The notes under the pieces are model-generated. The model had not been told where the DNA came from. It did not search any database and worked only from the letters and a program-made list of their open reading frames with translations. A stretch of 64,000 nucleotides of DNA, from positions 620,001 through 684,000 of the forward strand of contig NZ_CP035704.1 in NCBI RefSeq assembly GCF_004168365.1, written 5' to 3'. Shown here piece by piece: positions 1 to 9,245 of the stretch (position 1 is its first letter; every line of letters starts with the position of its first letter). A program made the translations under genes and the position numbers. Source of the DNA: Pseudolysobacter antarcticus. Its GTDB lineage: Bacteria > Pseudomonadota > Gammaproteobacteria > Xanthomonadales > Rhodanobacteraceae.

Positions 1-74
1 CGACACGCCGACCACCATACGCCGTTGTGCGAACTAATGTGTGCGGTGGAATGTCGCAGTGCTGTTGCGAGCGA

Positions 75-314
75 TCAGTGAGTTGGTGGCGGCGCCGGAT
101 CGAGCAGTAAATGCTGGATCGCTGCGGCGCTGGCATCGGGGCGCACCGCGGGTTTCAGAAAGGCGTAATACAAACCGACCAGCAGCACGAGCTTGAGCAC
201 GATGATTGTTGCCAGTCGCGAAAAATAAAGTCGTCCGGCGCTGGAGCGAAACCACGAGCGCGGCGTATCCGGCAGCCTGTGTGGCAATTGCGATTGAGTC
301 TGCGACGGATTCAC
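75..314 (-). CDS. cydP: Probable cytochrome oxidase small subunit CydP
   Basis: A 79-residue protein with one clear membrane segment at about residues 35-52 (LATIIVLKLVLLVGLYYAFL), preceded by a basic stretch and followed by a short tail rich in Pro, Ala and Asp (KPAVRPDASAAA). This size and layout fit the small CydP protein found beside cytochrome bd oxidase genes in Xanthomonadales. Transcription runs off the left edge of the window, so any cydAB partner would lie outside and cannot be checked; the first 74 bases do not show a recognisable CydA start. The start codon is GTG. The identification rests on general resemblance only, and it could be another single-pass membrane protein. Confidence 0.5.
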   Translation of the reverse strand: MNPSQTQSQLPHRLPDTPRSWFRSSAGRLYFSRLATIIVLKLVLLVGLYYAFLKPAVRPDASAAAIQHLLLDPAPPPTH

Positions 315-430
315 GGAGTCATGCTACGCCAACGCGCTGGGCCGTGCGCAATACCCGCCTGCGGTATGTTGTCGCAGGCAGGTTCGTAGATCTGATTTCG
401 ATCGATATATCAGTGCGCCATGCAATATTG

Positions 431-1789
431 TCAGCCGCCACCGATTGCGCTTTCTGCGATCGTGGTTTGCGTCGCGGCGAACGCATCACGCGTGAGATTT
501 TCCGGCGCCGATTCGGTACAGACCACATCGTCTTCGATGCGCACGCCGCCGTAACGCCGGAATGCATCGACCTTGCTCCAGACAATGTCGTTGCTATGCG
601 CGCCGTCTTTGAGTTTGGCCAGCAGCATGTCGATGAAATAGATGCCAGGTTCGATCGTCACCACTTGCCGCGGCTCCAGCGTGCGCGTCAGTCGCAGATA
701 CGGATGCGCCGCCGGTTTGGCGATCGTGTCGCCGGCGATATTTTTCTGGAATCCGCCGACGTCGTGCACCTGCAAGCCGATGAAATGGCCGAGGCCGTGC
801 GGGAAAAATGCACTCGAAACTCCGGACTCCACCGCACTCTCCGCGCTCATGCGGATGAAACCCTGCTGACGCAAAATTTCGGCGAGCACATGATGCGCAT
901 GGATATGCAAATCGGGATAACTCTGGCGGGCGCGTACCTTGGCGCAGAAGTCGAGCTGCGCCGTATCCACGGCATCGATCAACTGCTGGAATTCGCTCGC
1001 GTGTGGTGCTGCATAAGTGCGCGTGATGTCGCTGGCATAACCGTGAAAACTCGCGCCGGCATCGATCAGGAACGAATGAATCTGCGCGGGTGGAAAACGC
1101 TGCTGATCGGTGTAATGCAGGATCGCACCGTGTTCGTTGATGCAGACGATATTGCCATACGGCAGTTCGTTTTCGCCCTGATGCGCGGCGGCGAGATAAG
1201 CGAGTTGGATATCGTATTCGGATTTGCCCTGATGGAATGCCGCCTCCGCCGCACGATGCGCGCGCGCGCCGAGTTTGCTCGCCACGCGCAGCATCACGAG
1301 TTCGTAATCGGTCTTGTAGGCGCGCTGGTAGTGCAGGTAGTTGACCACTGCTTCGGGATTGTTTGGCACGTAGTCGCCGAGCGTGGCCTGCGGCTCGGCG
1401 ATGATTGCGCAACGTGCGATATTTTTCGGCAGCAGCGCAATCGCATCACGACCATCGCGAATGATCTCGATATCGAAATGTTCGGCCCAATAACCACTCG
1501 GTGCTTCGGGCACGACATGCCAATAATCGTGCGGTTGCAGATAGATCAGTTTCGGCTTCGCGCCCGGCGTATACACCAGCCACGAATACGGCGCGCGCGT
1601 CACCGGCAGCCACGCCTTGAATTGCGCGCTGACCTGGTACGGATACGGCATGTCGTCGAGAAACTGGTAATGCTGCGCGCCGCTGGAAATCAGCAGGTGA
1701 TCGAATCCGCCAGCGGCGAGCGCGGCATCGGCGCGCTGCTTGAGCGTGGCGATATGGTAGGGATACAACGAGGCGAGTTGAGTTTGCAT
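431..1789 (-). CDS. pepQ: Xaa-Pro dipeptidase (prolidase) PepQ
   Basis: A cytoplasmic metallopeptidase of the M24B pita-bread family that splits dipeptides with C-terminal proline. At 452 residues it has the usual length of bacterial PepQ. The N-terminal domain (about 1-160) is the typical creatinase-like part; the catalytic domain follows. All five expected dinuclear metal ligands are visible: D243 and D254 (LIDAGASFHGYASDITRTYA), H335 (FFPHGLGHFIG), E380 (VVTIEPGIYF) and E419 (GGVRIEDDVV). The ORF begins with ATG at an unambiguous position. It stands alone, co-oriented with the PilZ and DUF1631 genes upstream of it but separated by about 140 bases, so it may have its own promoter. Confidence 0.95.
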   Translation of the reverse strand: MQTQLASLYPYHIATLKQRADAALAAGGFDHLLISSGAQHYQFLDDMPYPYQVSAQFKAWLPVTRAPYSWLVYTPGAKPKLIYLQPHDYWHVVPEAPSGYWAEHFDIEIIRDGRDAIALLPKNIARCAIIAEPQATLGDYVPNNPEAVVNYLHYQRAYKTDYELVMLRVASKLGARAHRAAEAAFHQGKSEYDIQLAYLAAAHQGENELPYGNIVCINEHGAILHYTDQQRFPPAQIHSFLIDAGASFHGYASDITRTYAAPHASEFQQLIDAVDTAQLDFCAKVRARQSYPDLHIHAHHVLAEILRQQGFIRMSAESAVESGVSSAFFPHGLGHFIGLQVHDVGGFQKNIAGDTIAKPAAHPYLRLTRTLEPRQVVTIEPGIYFIDMLLAKLKDGAHSNDIVWSKVDAFRRYGGVRIEDDVVCTESAPENLTRDAFAATQTTIAESAIGGG

Positions 1790-1928
1790 GGGCGGAATCC
1801 GGATCGCGAGGATGCCGCATTGTGCCGTAAACAGCCGCGACCTGTCAGGCTGTCAAATACGCGATATCAGTGGTTTTCGACCAAACGGATTGCCGCTGTG
1901 TTAGTGCGGCGGCGGGATTCAGCGTGTT

Positions 1929-2306
1929 CTAGATCAGCGCGCCCGATGCCGCCGAATCGTGTACCCATGCATCGAGTGCGACCTCGTCGTCCGGGCTGAT
2001 ATCGATGATATTGAAGCCGAGCCAGAATTGCCCCGGCGTGCTCGCCGATTCGCTCCACTGTTCGTGCACGCCGACCTGCATGCGTCGCCCTGTGCCACGC
2101 ATGCCGGGCAGGGTGAAATCGAATTGATGCAGGCTGTCATCGGCGACTGCTTGTGAGGAAACCAGCATGAGGCCATCGACTGAAACGTTCACGAGTTGAC
2201 CGGCGATTCTGCCAGTCAGCGCGTTGGTCACCGGGATGGCGACCGTCACCTTGCGGCGGTCACTGCGACGTTTGTTTTTTGCAACATTGCCATTATCGTT
2301 TCGCAT
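1929..2306 (-). CDS. PilZ domain protein
   Basis: A small cytoplasmic protein of about 125 residues dominated by one PilZ domain. The cyclic di-GMP binding signature is visible: an arginine cluster (KRRSDRRKVTVAIPV) followed about 30 residues later by the N-x-S-x-x-G type motif (NVSVDGLMLVS). Such single-domain proteins act as cyclic di-GMP receptors or adaptors. I chose the internal ATG before RNDNG because a GGA sequence precedes it; an alternative start 20 codons upstream (2366) gives an unlikely leader. It lies directly downstream of the DUF1631 gene on the same strand, 78 bases away, so the two are probably cotranscribed. The target process is not evident. Confidence 0.85.
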   Translation of the reverse strand: MRNDNGNVAKNKRRSDRRKVTVAIPVTNALTGRIAGQLVNVSVDGLMLVSSQAVADDSLHQFDFTLPGMRGTGRRMQVGVHEQWSESASTPGQFWLGFNIIDISPDDEVALDAWVHDSAASGALI

Positions 2307-2384
2307 GATGATTCCGGTGTCGGGCTGCGGTTGATATAACGCGAGGCAGGCTGAAAGTTGTTGCATCGATCAGGGCTGCATCAA

Positions 2385-4817
2385 TCAAGCGGGCGGGCGC
2401 GGCGGAGTTGGCGTCTTGCGACCGCCGAGCTGGCGCAGCGTATCCCAGACCGATTTCAATGCGCGGTCGATCAGTGATTCACGCGGCGGACGGAACAAGC
2501 GAATCTGGTCGCTCGCCATATCGCGTGCCACTTGTTCGAAGCTGCGTTCGCTTATACGCACACCGCGCGCGTTGACGAACAGGCAGTTGCCGCTGAGCGT
2601 GGAATACCACGCCAGTTTGCGCCGCACCGTATCGCCTTGCTGGTTGGTGACAAAATCGAACCACGTGCCGAACGGCAGCGTTTTCAGATGACTCAGAATC
2701 TGGCGCTCGATCGCGTTGAGCGGCGCAACGGCGACTTTGGCTTCGGCTGCTTCTGCCACAACCGGTTTTGTGGTGACACCTTTCTTGATCGATTGCGCCG
2801 CGACTTCGAGTTTTTCGGTTAGCGCGCTCGCCGTTGCAGTCTCGATTCCATCGACCGACGTGGTGCTGCGGTGGGTGAACAGACGCGCGCTGATCGCCTG
2901 GATATCTTCGGCGTACATGCCGACCTGACTCAAGCCCGATTCGATTTCCGCGCGCATTTCCGTCGGCGGCGGCGGCGCGCCGGGAATCGTGCTGTCGAGC
3001 AGGCTTTCGGCGATGGTCAGGCGCCGCGCATATTCCTCGCTGTCCTTGCCCTGGCGCAGCAAGGTCAGGGTCAGCGCATCGGTCCACGGTTGCTCCAGCA
3101 AAGTCAGCAACAGTTTTGGCGGGGAGGCATGCCGCGCAATGCGTTCGGCGATCGCCGCGGTGGCGAGATAGCGCGCACTTTCGACACGTTCGTGGCCTTG
3201 GCTCGCATCGATGGCGCGACGTTCGGCGATCTCGGCCTTGCGCTCCAGCGTCTGCAAATCCCGCGTGATGTCTTCGTGCAGTTGATTGAGGAATTCCGGT
3301 GTTGGTCGCGCTTCCGCATTCAGATGCTGCAGCACCCACTGGATTTTTTCCGCGAGCAACGGATCGGGATCGACGCCGTTTTCGTCGCGCCAATGCAGGC
3401 TCGCATCGACCAAGGTATTCAGCAATTGACGTGCCGGATGTTCGCGTTGGGTGAAAAATCCTTCATCGCTCAATGCCACACGCAACATCGGCGCGTGCAA
3501 CTGGTCGATTAATCCCAGTGCGTTCACATGCCGCGGCAACGTCTGTTTGACCTGCTGCATCAGCAAGTCGATCAGGTCGATGGTATCGGTGTGTTCGGGC
3601 GTGAGTTGCGGCAGCGGCGCATAGGGATCGATCTGGTGCGATCGACGCTGCATCGCGTGACGGATCTGGTCGGCGGTTTTCGGGATACTGGTCGTCGGAC
3701 GCGGTCCGAAGTTGCGATTCGTGCCGGCATCCTGAGCGCTGGACGCCTGCGAGAAATCGGCTTGCGGTCCGAGCAAGGCGGTTTGCAGATCGTCGAGACT
3801 GATGATCGGCACCGCCCTGCCATCGGCGCGTGCGGGCTGTGAACGCGCGGGCACACGACGGCTGGCGAGCAGTTCGCGTACCGAGGCGAGCAGGTCGCCT
3901 TCGGTGCTGGAAGCGGGCGGATTATTTGCTGCTCTGGCAACTGCTTCATTCGGCGCCGCTGCGGCTGCAGCGGGAGCATTCGCAGCGGCGGAGTTTTCCG
4001 TTGCTGGTATTGCCGCCGCTTGAGACTGGATCGGTTCGTCGACGGCCGCAGTCGTAGCCGCTGCGCTGCCACTATGACCAGCAAGCGCACGCGGCATCTG
4101 CGGGCTGATGCGCAGGTGCGGCAGGATGCCGTTTTTCGCGAGGGTCTGATTAACCAGGCGATACAAAACATCGATCTCGCCCAACGCAAAATGATCGAAG
4201 GTGCGATACAGCATCACGCGGTAATCGGTGGTCAGATTCATGCCCGCACAACACGTGCGCAACGCCGTGCAGAGGTTCGCCGGGCCGATCGGCAGGGATT
4301 CCGTATCAAAAGCCGCCGATGCCGCCAGCACGCCAAAACGATAACCAAGCGCATGCAGTTGCTGGCTGTGGCGAATGGCGTGGCGCGCTTCGATTTCCTG
4401 CAACGCCAGCGATGGTTCCAGCTCGCTGTTTTCGACCAGGCTGAGTTCGGGCTTAATACGGCTGCCGCGAACATTTTCCGCATCGGTCGGCGCGCTGCTG
4501 GAGCGGTCGAATCGTGCCAGCGAATCCTCGATCATCTGGATCATCACCGGCGTCATGTCAGCGCGCTTGCGCTTGATTTCACGCAGGCCTTCCAGCGCGT
4601 GTTCCTGCTGGTGGCTGTGCACGCTTTTTTCCGCGATATGGAAAAGCTGCTGCTCGCACTCGTTGAGTACCTTGTCCAGCAACGGCGTGAACGTACTGCG
4701 GCACAGCTCGAGAATACTTTGCAGATGCGTCAGTACGCGCGCGGGCAAATCGCTGCGCGTGCCGAGACGAATTGCAGCCGCCGGCGTCCGGCGATGATTG
4801 GCATCCAACCGACTCAT
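2385..4817 (-). CDS. DUF1631 family protein
   Basis: An 810-residue cytoplasmic protein recognised as DUF1631 by its N-terminal block (about residues 25-115, RVLTHLQSILELCRSTFTPL and the later EIKRKRADMTPVMIQMIEDS) and its overall length. A low-complexity Ala/Pro-rich linker spans about residues 260-320. The last 120 residues (LKTLPFGTWFDFVTNQQGDT, then KLAWYSTLSGNCLFVNARG) resemble the PilZ-like beta-barrel seen at the end of many family members, although the canonical RxxxR is not clear. The function is unknown. The neighbouring gene downstream encodes a PilZ protein, which suggests a link to cyclic di-GMP signalling. The old database name thymidine phosphorylase for this family is not supported by any motif here. 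Confidence 0.85.
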   Translation of the reverse strand: MSRLDANHRRTPAAAIRLGTRSDLPARVLTHLQSILELCRSTFTPLLDKVLNECEQQLFHIAEKSVHSHQQEHALEGLREIKRKRADMTPVMIQMIEDSLARFDRSSSAPTDAENVRGSRIKPELSLVENSELEPSLALQEIEARHAIRHSQQLHALGYRFGVLAASAAFDTESLPIGPANLCTALRTCCAGMNLTTDYRVMLYRTFDHFALGEIDVLYRLVNQTLAKNGILPHLRISPQMPRALAGHSGSAAATTAAVDEPIQSQAAAIPATENSAAANAPAAAAAAPNEAVARAANNPPASSTEGDLLASVRELLASRRVPARSQPARADGRAVPIISLDDLQTALLGPQADFSQASSAQDAGTNRNFGPRPTTSIPKTADQIRHAMQRRSHQIDPYAPLPQLTPEHTDTIDLIDLLMQQVKQTLPRHVNALGLIDQLHAPMLRVALSDEGFFTQREHPARQLLNTLVDASLHWRDENGVDPDPLLAEKIQWVLQHLNAEARPTPEFLNQLHEDITRDLQTLERKAEIAERRAIDASQGHERVESARYLATAAIAERIARHASPPKLLLTLLEQPWTDALTLTLLRQGKDSEEYARRLTIAESLLDSTIPGAPPPPTEMRAEIESGLSQVGMYAEDIQAISARLFTHRSTTSVDGIETATASALTEKLEVAAQSIKKGVTTKPVVAEAAEAKVAVAPLNAIERQILSHLKTLPFGTWFDFVTNQQGDTVRRKLAWYSTLSGNCLFVNARGVRISERSFEQVARDMASDQIRLFRPPRESLIDRALKSVWDTLRQLGGRKTPTPPRPPA

Positions 4818-4953
4818 AAACGTGACCAGTTCCCCTGTCCAACGCTTAGTCTATAGCCAGCGCCTTGGCGGGTACAGCGTCTTTACCGAATGAAAGCATG
4901 GAAAAAACCTGATGTGGCTCAACCGATTCGTGCTCTTGTAGCTCACACCGGCG

Positions 4954-4981
4954 GCGAGCTGCGCTGTTCGGCGCAGCTCGC
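4954..4981 (-). terminator. Hairpin downstream of btuB
   Basis: A perfect 11-bp inverted repeat (GCGAGCTGCGC, loop TGTTCG, GCGCAGCTCGC) begins 8 bases beyond the btuB stop codon. It is a strong candidate 3' stabilising or termination structure. No long U tract follows on the btuB strand, so intrinsic termination is likely but not certain. Confidence 0.6.
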
Positions 4982-4989
4982 AACTTTTG

Positions 4990-6828
4990 TTAGCGCGGCT
5001 GCCAGACGATGTCGAGAAAGCCCGAACGGCCCGGCGTATTGAAACCGTAGGCGAGCGCGTAATCGCGATCCAGCAGGTTTTCCACACGTGCCGTGAGCTT
5101 CCACGACGGTGTCAGCGCATAACTCGCGCGCAGGTTGACCAAGGCATAACTGCCGAGCGTAGTGTTACCTACATCCTGACTTTTGCCACTCCACGCCAGC
5201 TCGATACCGGCGCTGGTGCGCTCACCGAAACTGCGTTCGGTCAACGAGGTCAGCTTGAACTTCGGCCGGCGCAGCAGTTGCGCATCGTTGTCTTCGTTGC
5301 GCGGATCTTGCCAAGTCGCGGTGTTGGTCATGCTCCACACGTCGGCATGCCAGGCGTGTTCGAGTTCGAGACCGTCGATCGCGGCACGGTTGATATTGAT
5401 CGCCTGGTACATGCTGCCGCCGCTGAAATCGATCAGGCCATTCACACGCGTGGAAAAGATCCGCGCGCTGAGCTTGTTGGCCGTGTCCAGGCGATATTCC
5501 AGACCGAGCTCGGCGCTGTGCGAACGTTCGGGGCGCAGGTCCGGATTGCCGGCGTAATAACCGCCGTAACCAGGCGAGAACTGCTCGTTCAAATTCGGTC
5601 CGCGAAAGCCCTGACCAAAGCTGCCCACCAAACGTGCGGCGTCGCTGAGTTGCCATCCGGCCGCGACCGATCCGGTGAACGCGTTGCCGAATTCGTTGTT
5701 GTGATCGTAACGGCCGGAGATCTCGGTATCGATCACGCCATACACCGCGCGCCAACCGCCAAACACCGCGCTGTTGTCGTGCGTGCCTTGGTATTGCGGC
5801 ACGTTGGCGTAGGTGTCGGTGCTCACGCCATGCTCGTGCACGAAGTCCAGGCCGGCGACGAGATGCTGCGTCGATGACAGGGTGAAATCGTTCTGCCACG
5901 TCAGGCTCTCGCGGCGCGTGCTGAACAGGCTGAAATAGGCCGGCGTATCGAGGCGATCGCGCTCGGCACCGAAACTCAGGCGCTGTTGCCAGCCTTCCGC
6001 AAGCGGGCCTTCCAGATTGATGCCGACCGACTGGTTGCGCATCTTGCTGTGGCCTTCATCGACACCGGGATTGTTGTCGAAATCGACACTGCTTTCGCTG
6101 CTCAGCAACGAGCCGGACAAGGTTTGTGAACCCAGCGCGATCGCGCCGCGCGCGGCGATATTGTGATTCTGCAAACCGTCATCATCGGGATTGTAGGAGT
6201 AGCCCAACGCATTCTGCGCCGAGAAACCACGCACATGGCGCGCGCCGACCTGCACGCTGAAACCTTCCGCTCCGTTCCAGTTGCCGTAGCCGGCGGATCC
6301 TTCGGACGTGCCGTAGCTGCCGATACCCGCAGCGAGGTGGGCGGCATCGAGCTTGCGCGTGAAAATCTGGATCACGCCGCCAATCGCATCCGAACCCCAA
6401 TAGCTGGCGCGCGGGCCACGCACGATTTCGACGCGCTCCACGGCATCCAGCGGCAGCTGCGCGAAGTCGTAACCGCCGGTGCCGACCGAGGCGACCCGCA
6501 CACCATCGATCAATACGAGCACGTGATTGGAATTGGTGCCGCGCAAGAACACGCTGGTAGCTGAACCCGGCCCACCGGTGCGCGCGAAATCCACGCCGGG
6601 CGTCAGTCGCAACAGTTCGGTGAAATCCTGCGCACCGCTGCGCTCGATCTCGGCGCGTGTGATCACGCTGACGCTGGCCAGACTCTGATCGACGGTTTGG
6701 CTGACACGCGATGCGGTCACTTCGACTTCGGGCTGGTTCGGCCCGGATTGGATCGGCGTATCGGCCAAGGCGCTAGCGGACGACAAGCCCAGCACGATGG
6801 CGAGAAAAAGCGGAGAAGAACGGTACAT
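4990..6828 (-). CDS. btuB: TonB-dependent vitamin B12 receptor BtuB
   Basis: An outer-membrane TonB-dependent transporter for cobalamin, 612 residues from the chosen start. A signal peptide (MYRSSPLFLAIVLGLSSASA, cut after ALA) is followed by a TonB-box-like stretch (VEVTASRVSQ), a plug domain with the family signatures SVFLRGTNSNHVLVLIDGVR and ERVEIVRGPRASYWGSDAIG, and a beta-barrel ending in W-Q-P-R. The start is the ATG preceded by AGGAGG at ideal spacing; the reading frame stays open for another 59 codons upstream, but these lie in the riboswitch leader. The B12 riboswitch directly upstream both identifies the substrate and predicts repression when cobalamin is abundant. No btuFCD or cobalamin synthesis genes are adjacent. 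Confidence 0.93.
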   Translation of the reverse strand: MYRSSPLFLAIVLGLSSASALADTPIQSGPNQPEVEVTASRVSQTVDQSLASVSVITRAEIERSGAQDFTELLRLTPGVDFARTGGPGSATSVFLRGTNSNHVLVLIDGVRVASVGTGGYDFAQLPLDAVERVEIVRGPRASYWGSDAIGGVIQIFTRKLDAAHLAAGIGSYGTSEGSAGYGNWNGAEGFSVQVGARHVRGFSAQNALGYSYNPDDDGLQNHNIAARGAIALGSQTLSGSLLSSESSVDFDNNPGVDEGHSKMRNQSVGINLEGPLAEGWQQRLSFGAERDRLDTPAYFSLFSTRRESLTWQNDFTLSSTQHLVAGLDFVHEHGVSTDTYANVPQYQGTHDNSAVFGGWRAVYGVIDTEISGRYDHNNEFGNAFTGSVAAGWQLSDAARLVGSFGQGFRGPNLNEQFSPGYGGYYAGNPDLRPERSHSAELGLEYRLDTANKLSARIFSTRVNGLIDFSGGSMYQAININRAAIDGLELEHAWHADVWSMTNTATWQDPRNEDNDAQLLRRPKFKLTSLTERSFGERTSAGIELAWSGKSQDVGNTTLGSYALVNLRASYALTPSWKLTARVENLLDRDYALAYGFNTPGRSGFLDIVWQPR

Positions 6829-6969
6829 GGAGCCTCCTGGATTGCACACCCGCAGATTGATGCAAGGCGCACGGAGACTGGACACACAGCAACGCCAAAC
6901 GGCACGCGACTGCCCGTCCGTTGCCCGCCGCAACGCCTTGAGCGAATGCGGCACGAGATCGCGCCGCAC

Positions 6970-7168
6970 AGTCCACAGGCCGGTCTCCGGGCTCGCAAGC
7001 GGCATCGTGCGATGCCGACCCTATCGCCTTCCCACACTTGCGTGCAGTGGCAGTTGATCGGGTTTGACTTGCTTACCGTTGCGGGGGCAGCGTCGGCATT
7101 GGATCGTGTGATCCGCACCGACTTCCCGTTTCACCCATTGGCTATGCGATAAGCCTGGGCACCTGTAG
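6970..7168 (-). promoter_or_regulatory. Cobalamin (AdoCbl) riboswitch of btuB
   Basis: Read on the minus strand, the leader shows the conserved cobalamin riboswitch blocks in order: GGTGCC near 7163, GGGAAGTCGGTG with the following GATC stem, the B12-box region CGCTGCCCCCGCAACGGTAA, the CCACTG element, GGGAAGGCGATAGG, and finally GCGAGCCCGGAGACCGGCCT near 6975-6996. The last block corresponds to the family consensus around AGCCCGGAGACC. It lies between a candidate promoter and the btuB start, about 140 bases upstream of the ATG, and should reduce btuB expression when adenosylcobalamin is bound. The exact expression-platform hairpin was not resolved. Confidence 0.92.
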
Positions 7169-7176
7169 CGGCGCGC

Positions 7177-7205
7177 AGTCTAGGCGCGCGGGTCATGCAA
7201 CGCAA
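7177..7205 (-). promoter_or_regulatory. Candidate sigma-70 promoter for btuB
   Basis: On the minus strand TTGCGT (7205-7200) and TAGACT (7182-7177) are separated by 17 bases. Transcription would begin about 7 bases further, just before the first conserved riboswitch block, which supports the assignment. No experimental evidence is available. Confidence 0.5.
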
Positions 7206-7231
7206 GTGGCGCGCGAATTATTTATTGCCGA

Positions 7232-7254
7232 TAGACGTCTGGACGTCCAAAAGC
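7232..7254. repeat. Copy 1 of a 23-bp repeat with tandem palindromes AGACGTCT-GGACGTCC
   Basis: A 23-bp string identical to 13404-13426. Its core is two adjacent self-complementary octamers, AGACGTCT and GGACGTCC, followed by AAAAGC. It resembles a MetJ-type met box pair (consensus AGACGTCT repeated). On the minus strand it lies in a short open frame ending GGLLDVQTSIGNK, which parallels the end of the CPXCG protein. This copy sits about 160 bases upstream of the IPTL-CTERM gene and about 30 bases upstream of the btuB promoter. Function unknown. Confidence 0.7.
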
Positions 7255-7415
7255 CCGCCATCTTTGATATGGCGCTGCTGTCCGACTGAGGCTATCTCGA
7301 ATATGTGCGACTTATCTGAATAAAAGTCGTGTGCGTCAAGCTGCGAATCGGCGTGTCCCATTTCGCGCGGGAATGTCGTTCTTGACCTCGAACCCACATT
7401 CTTCGAAGGTCTTGC

Positions 7416-9245
7416 ATGACACATTTTCTGGTACGTTTCAGTTCGTCGAATCTGCATTTTCGTCGCGGATGCGCAAGTCTGCGTCGTCTGGTTTTCGTTA
7501 TTGCAGCACTCTCGGCCAACCCGCCGTTACACGCCAACACGATCAACGTTGATGATGCGAGCTCAGGCAGTGTTGCGGGCAAATGCACAATTCAGGATGC
7601 GGTAACGGCAGCCAATACGAATGCGGCTGTGAATGGTTGCGCTGCCGGCAGCGCAGGTCTGGACACCATCCAGTTCGCCGCTGGCATCAGCAGTATTGTG
7701 CTGGATACGCCGATGACACCACCGGCAGGCAGCGTCAGTGCAAACTGTATTTATGGGCTTGCCATCAGCGAAGACCTCAGCATCGACGCGGCGCCAGTGG
7801 CCGGCAGCGGTATCGCCAAAGTCACGATCCAGCGCAGCGCGAGTGCAGCCACGCATTTCGGTGTGGTCGGCGCCTCGATCTACGATTGCGGCATGGTGCC
7901 CGGCTCGAAACTCAAGCTCACGTTGTCGGGACTTGCGATCGGCAACGGCAATGTGGACGGATTGTTCAATGGCAATGGCGGCGGTATCACCTCGGATTTC
8001 CTCACGATCAACGACAGCGCGATCAGTGGCAATACCGCGACCAATGGCGGCGGGGTCTATGCGTATACGTCGCTGAGCATGAATACCAGCACGGTCAGCA
8101 ACAACACGGGCACGTTCAGTTGTGCCGGCATTTGCGGCAGTTCGCTGACCATCTACGGCAGCACGATTAGCGGCAATTCATGCGCCGGTTTCGGTGGCGG
8201 TGGCGGCATCAGCGGCAGCCCGGTGAACATTGTCAATTCCACCGTCAGTGGCAACTCGGCATTCACCGGTTCTGGCTCGGGTATCGATACCACGGCATTG
8301 CAAGCTACTTGGGTGACGATCACCGCGAACAAGGGAACTGGCTGGTATCTTGGCGTCGGCGGTACTAGCAGCCTTAGCAACACGGTTATTGTCGGCAACG
8401 GTGACGGCTCCACCACCCACGACTTCGATACCAGCTTCAGCACTACGGTGGGCGGTGATCACAACTGGATCGGCACGTTCAGCACGGTAGCGCATAACGA
8501 TCTGGATAATGGCCTGCTGATTCTAGGCTGTGCCACGCCCGGACTTGCGCCGCTCGCCAACAACGGTGGCGGTACGCAAACGCATGCCTTGCTGCCGGGA
8601 TCGTGCCTGATCGATGCGGGCACCATTACCACCCCAATCCCCGATACGTTGATTGTCAACGACCAACGCGGCTCGGGCTTTGCACGCTTCGTCAACATCC
8701 CCAGCGATATCGGTGCGTTCGAATTTCAAGGCGACGTGACCCCCGTCAATGGCGCCTGCGGTGCGGATAATGGCCAGACATTGCCTATCGCGCCGACCCA
8801 CTTGTGCAGCGCTGGCATACCCAGTGCAGTCAGCGGCGCCGGCCATCCGTGGAGCTGGACCTGCGCCAGCGCGAGCGGCGGAACAACGGCAACATGCTCG
8901 GCGACGATCAAGACCTGGACTGTGAGTGCGACCACAACAAGCGGCGGCACCATCAGCCCGGCAAGCCAACTCGTTGACAGCGGTGCGAGCGCAATAGTCA
9001 TCGTATCGCCGACTTTCGGATACCGGATAACCAGCGTCAGCGGTTGCGGCGGCACCTTGAATGGAAATAGCTACACCACGGCCGCGGCCATTGCCGACTG
9101 CGCGATCACGGCCGTATTCTCGGTCGCACCTGCGCCAAGCGCGCCGATTAACGTGCCAGTGTTGTCGCAATGGATGCTGGTATTGCTGGGGGTCGCTCTG
9201 CTTGGCATGGCGGCGGTTGCGTGGCGCAGGCGACTGCGTGTCTAG
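7416..9245 (+). CDS. Exported beta-helix protein with IPTL-CTERM sorting signal
   Basis: A 609-residue exported protein. A signal peptide with a long basic n-region (ending LHANTI) is followed by repeated short beta-helix turns (SAISGNTATNGGGVYAYTSL, STISGNSCAGFGGGGG) typical of choice-of-anchor Q proteins, and the domain end LIDAGTI plus SDIGAFEFQG is clear near residues 405-440. Next comes a cysteine-bearing module (NGACGADNGQ, TATCSATIKTWTV) often found in this group. The C-terminus has the IPTL-CTERM layout: PVLSQWMLVLLGVALLGMAA followed by an Arg-rich tail WRRRLRV. It is probably processed and anchored at the cell envelope by the matching exosortase-like sorting machinery, which is not in the window. 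It appears to be a single-gene unit. Confidence 0.85.
   Translation: MTHFLVRFSSSNLHFRRGCASLRRLVFVIAALSANPPLHANTINVDDASSGSVAGKCTIQDAVTAANTNAAVNGCAAGSAGLDTIQFAAGISSIVLDTPMTPPAGSVSANCIYGLAISEDLSIDAAPVAGSGIAKVTIQRSASAATHFGVVGASIYDCGMVPGSKLKLTLSGLAIGNGNVDGLFNGNGGGITSDFLTINDSAISGNTATNGGGVYAYTSLSMNTSTVSNNTGTFSCAGICGSSLTIYGSTISGNSCAGFGGGGGISGSPVNIVNSTVSGNSAFTGSGSGIDTTALQATWVTITANKGTGWYLGVGGTSSLSNTVIVGNGDGSTTHDFDTSFSTTVGGDHNWIGTFSTVAHNDLDNGLLILGCATPGLAPLANNGGGTQTHALLPGSCLIDAGTITTPIPDTLIVNDQRGSGFARFVNIPSDIGAFEFQGDVTPVNGACGADNGQTLPIAPTHLCSAGIPSAVSGAGHPWSWTCASASGGTTATCSATIKTWTVSATTTSGGTISPASQLVDSGASAIVIVSPTFGYRITSVSGCGGTLNGNSYTTAAAIADCAITAVFSVAPAPSAPINVPVLSQWMLVLLGVALLGMAAVAWRRRLRV

Noticed and set aside
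206-1999. A 597-codon plus-strand open frame opposite pepQ
   Set aside because: It is antisense to a gene with all expected catalytic residues, its translation shows no domain or signal, and long antisense frames are common in GC-rich DNA.
7232-7254. Firm assignment as a MetJ operator
   Set aside because: The octamer resembles the met box, but no methionine gene follows and I cannot confirm that this organism has metJ.
7218-7457. A 79-codon minus-strand frame containing copy 1 of the 23-bp repeat
   Set aside because: It overlaps the start of the IPTL-CTERM gene and only its last residues resemble the CPXCG protein; no cysteine ribbon is present, so it is not called a gene or pseudogene.
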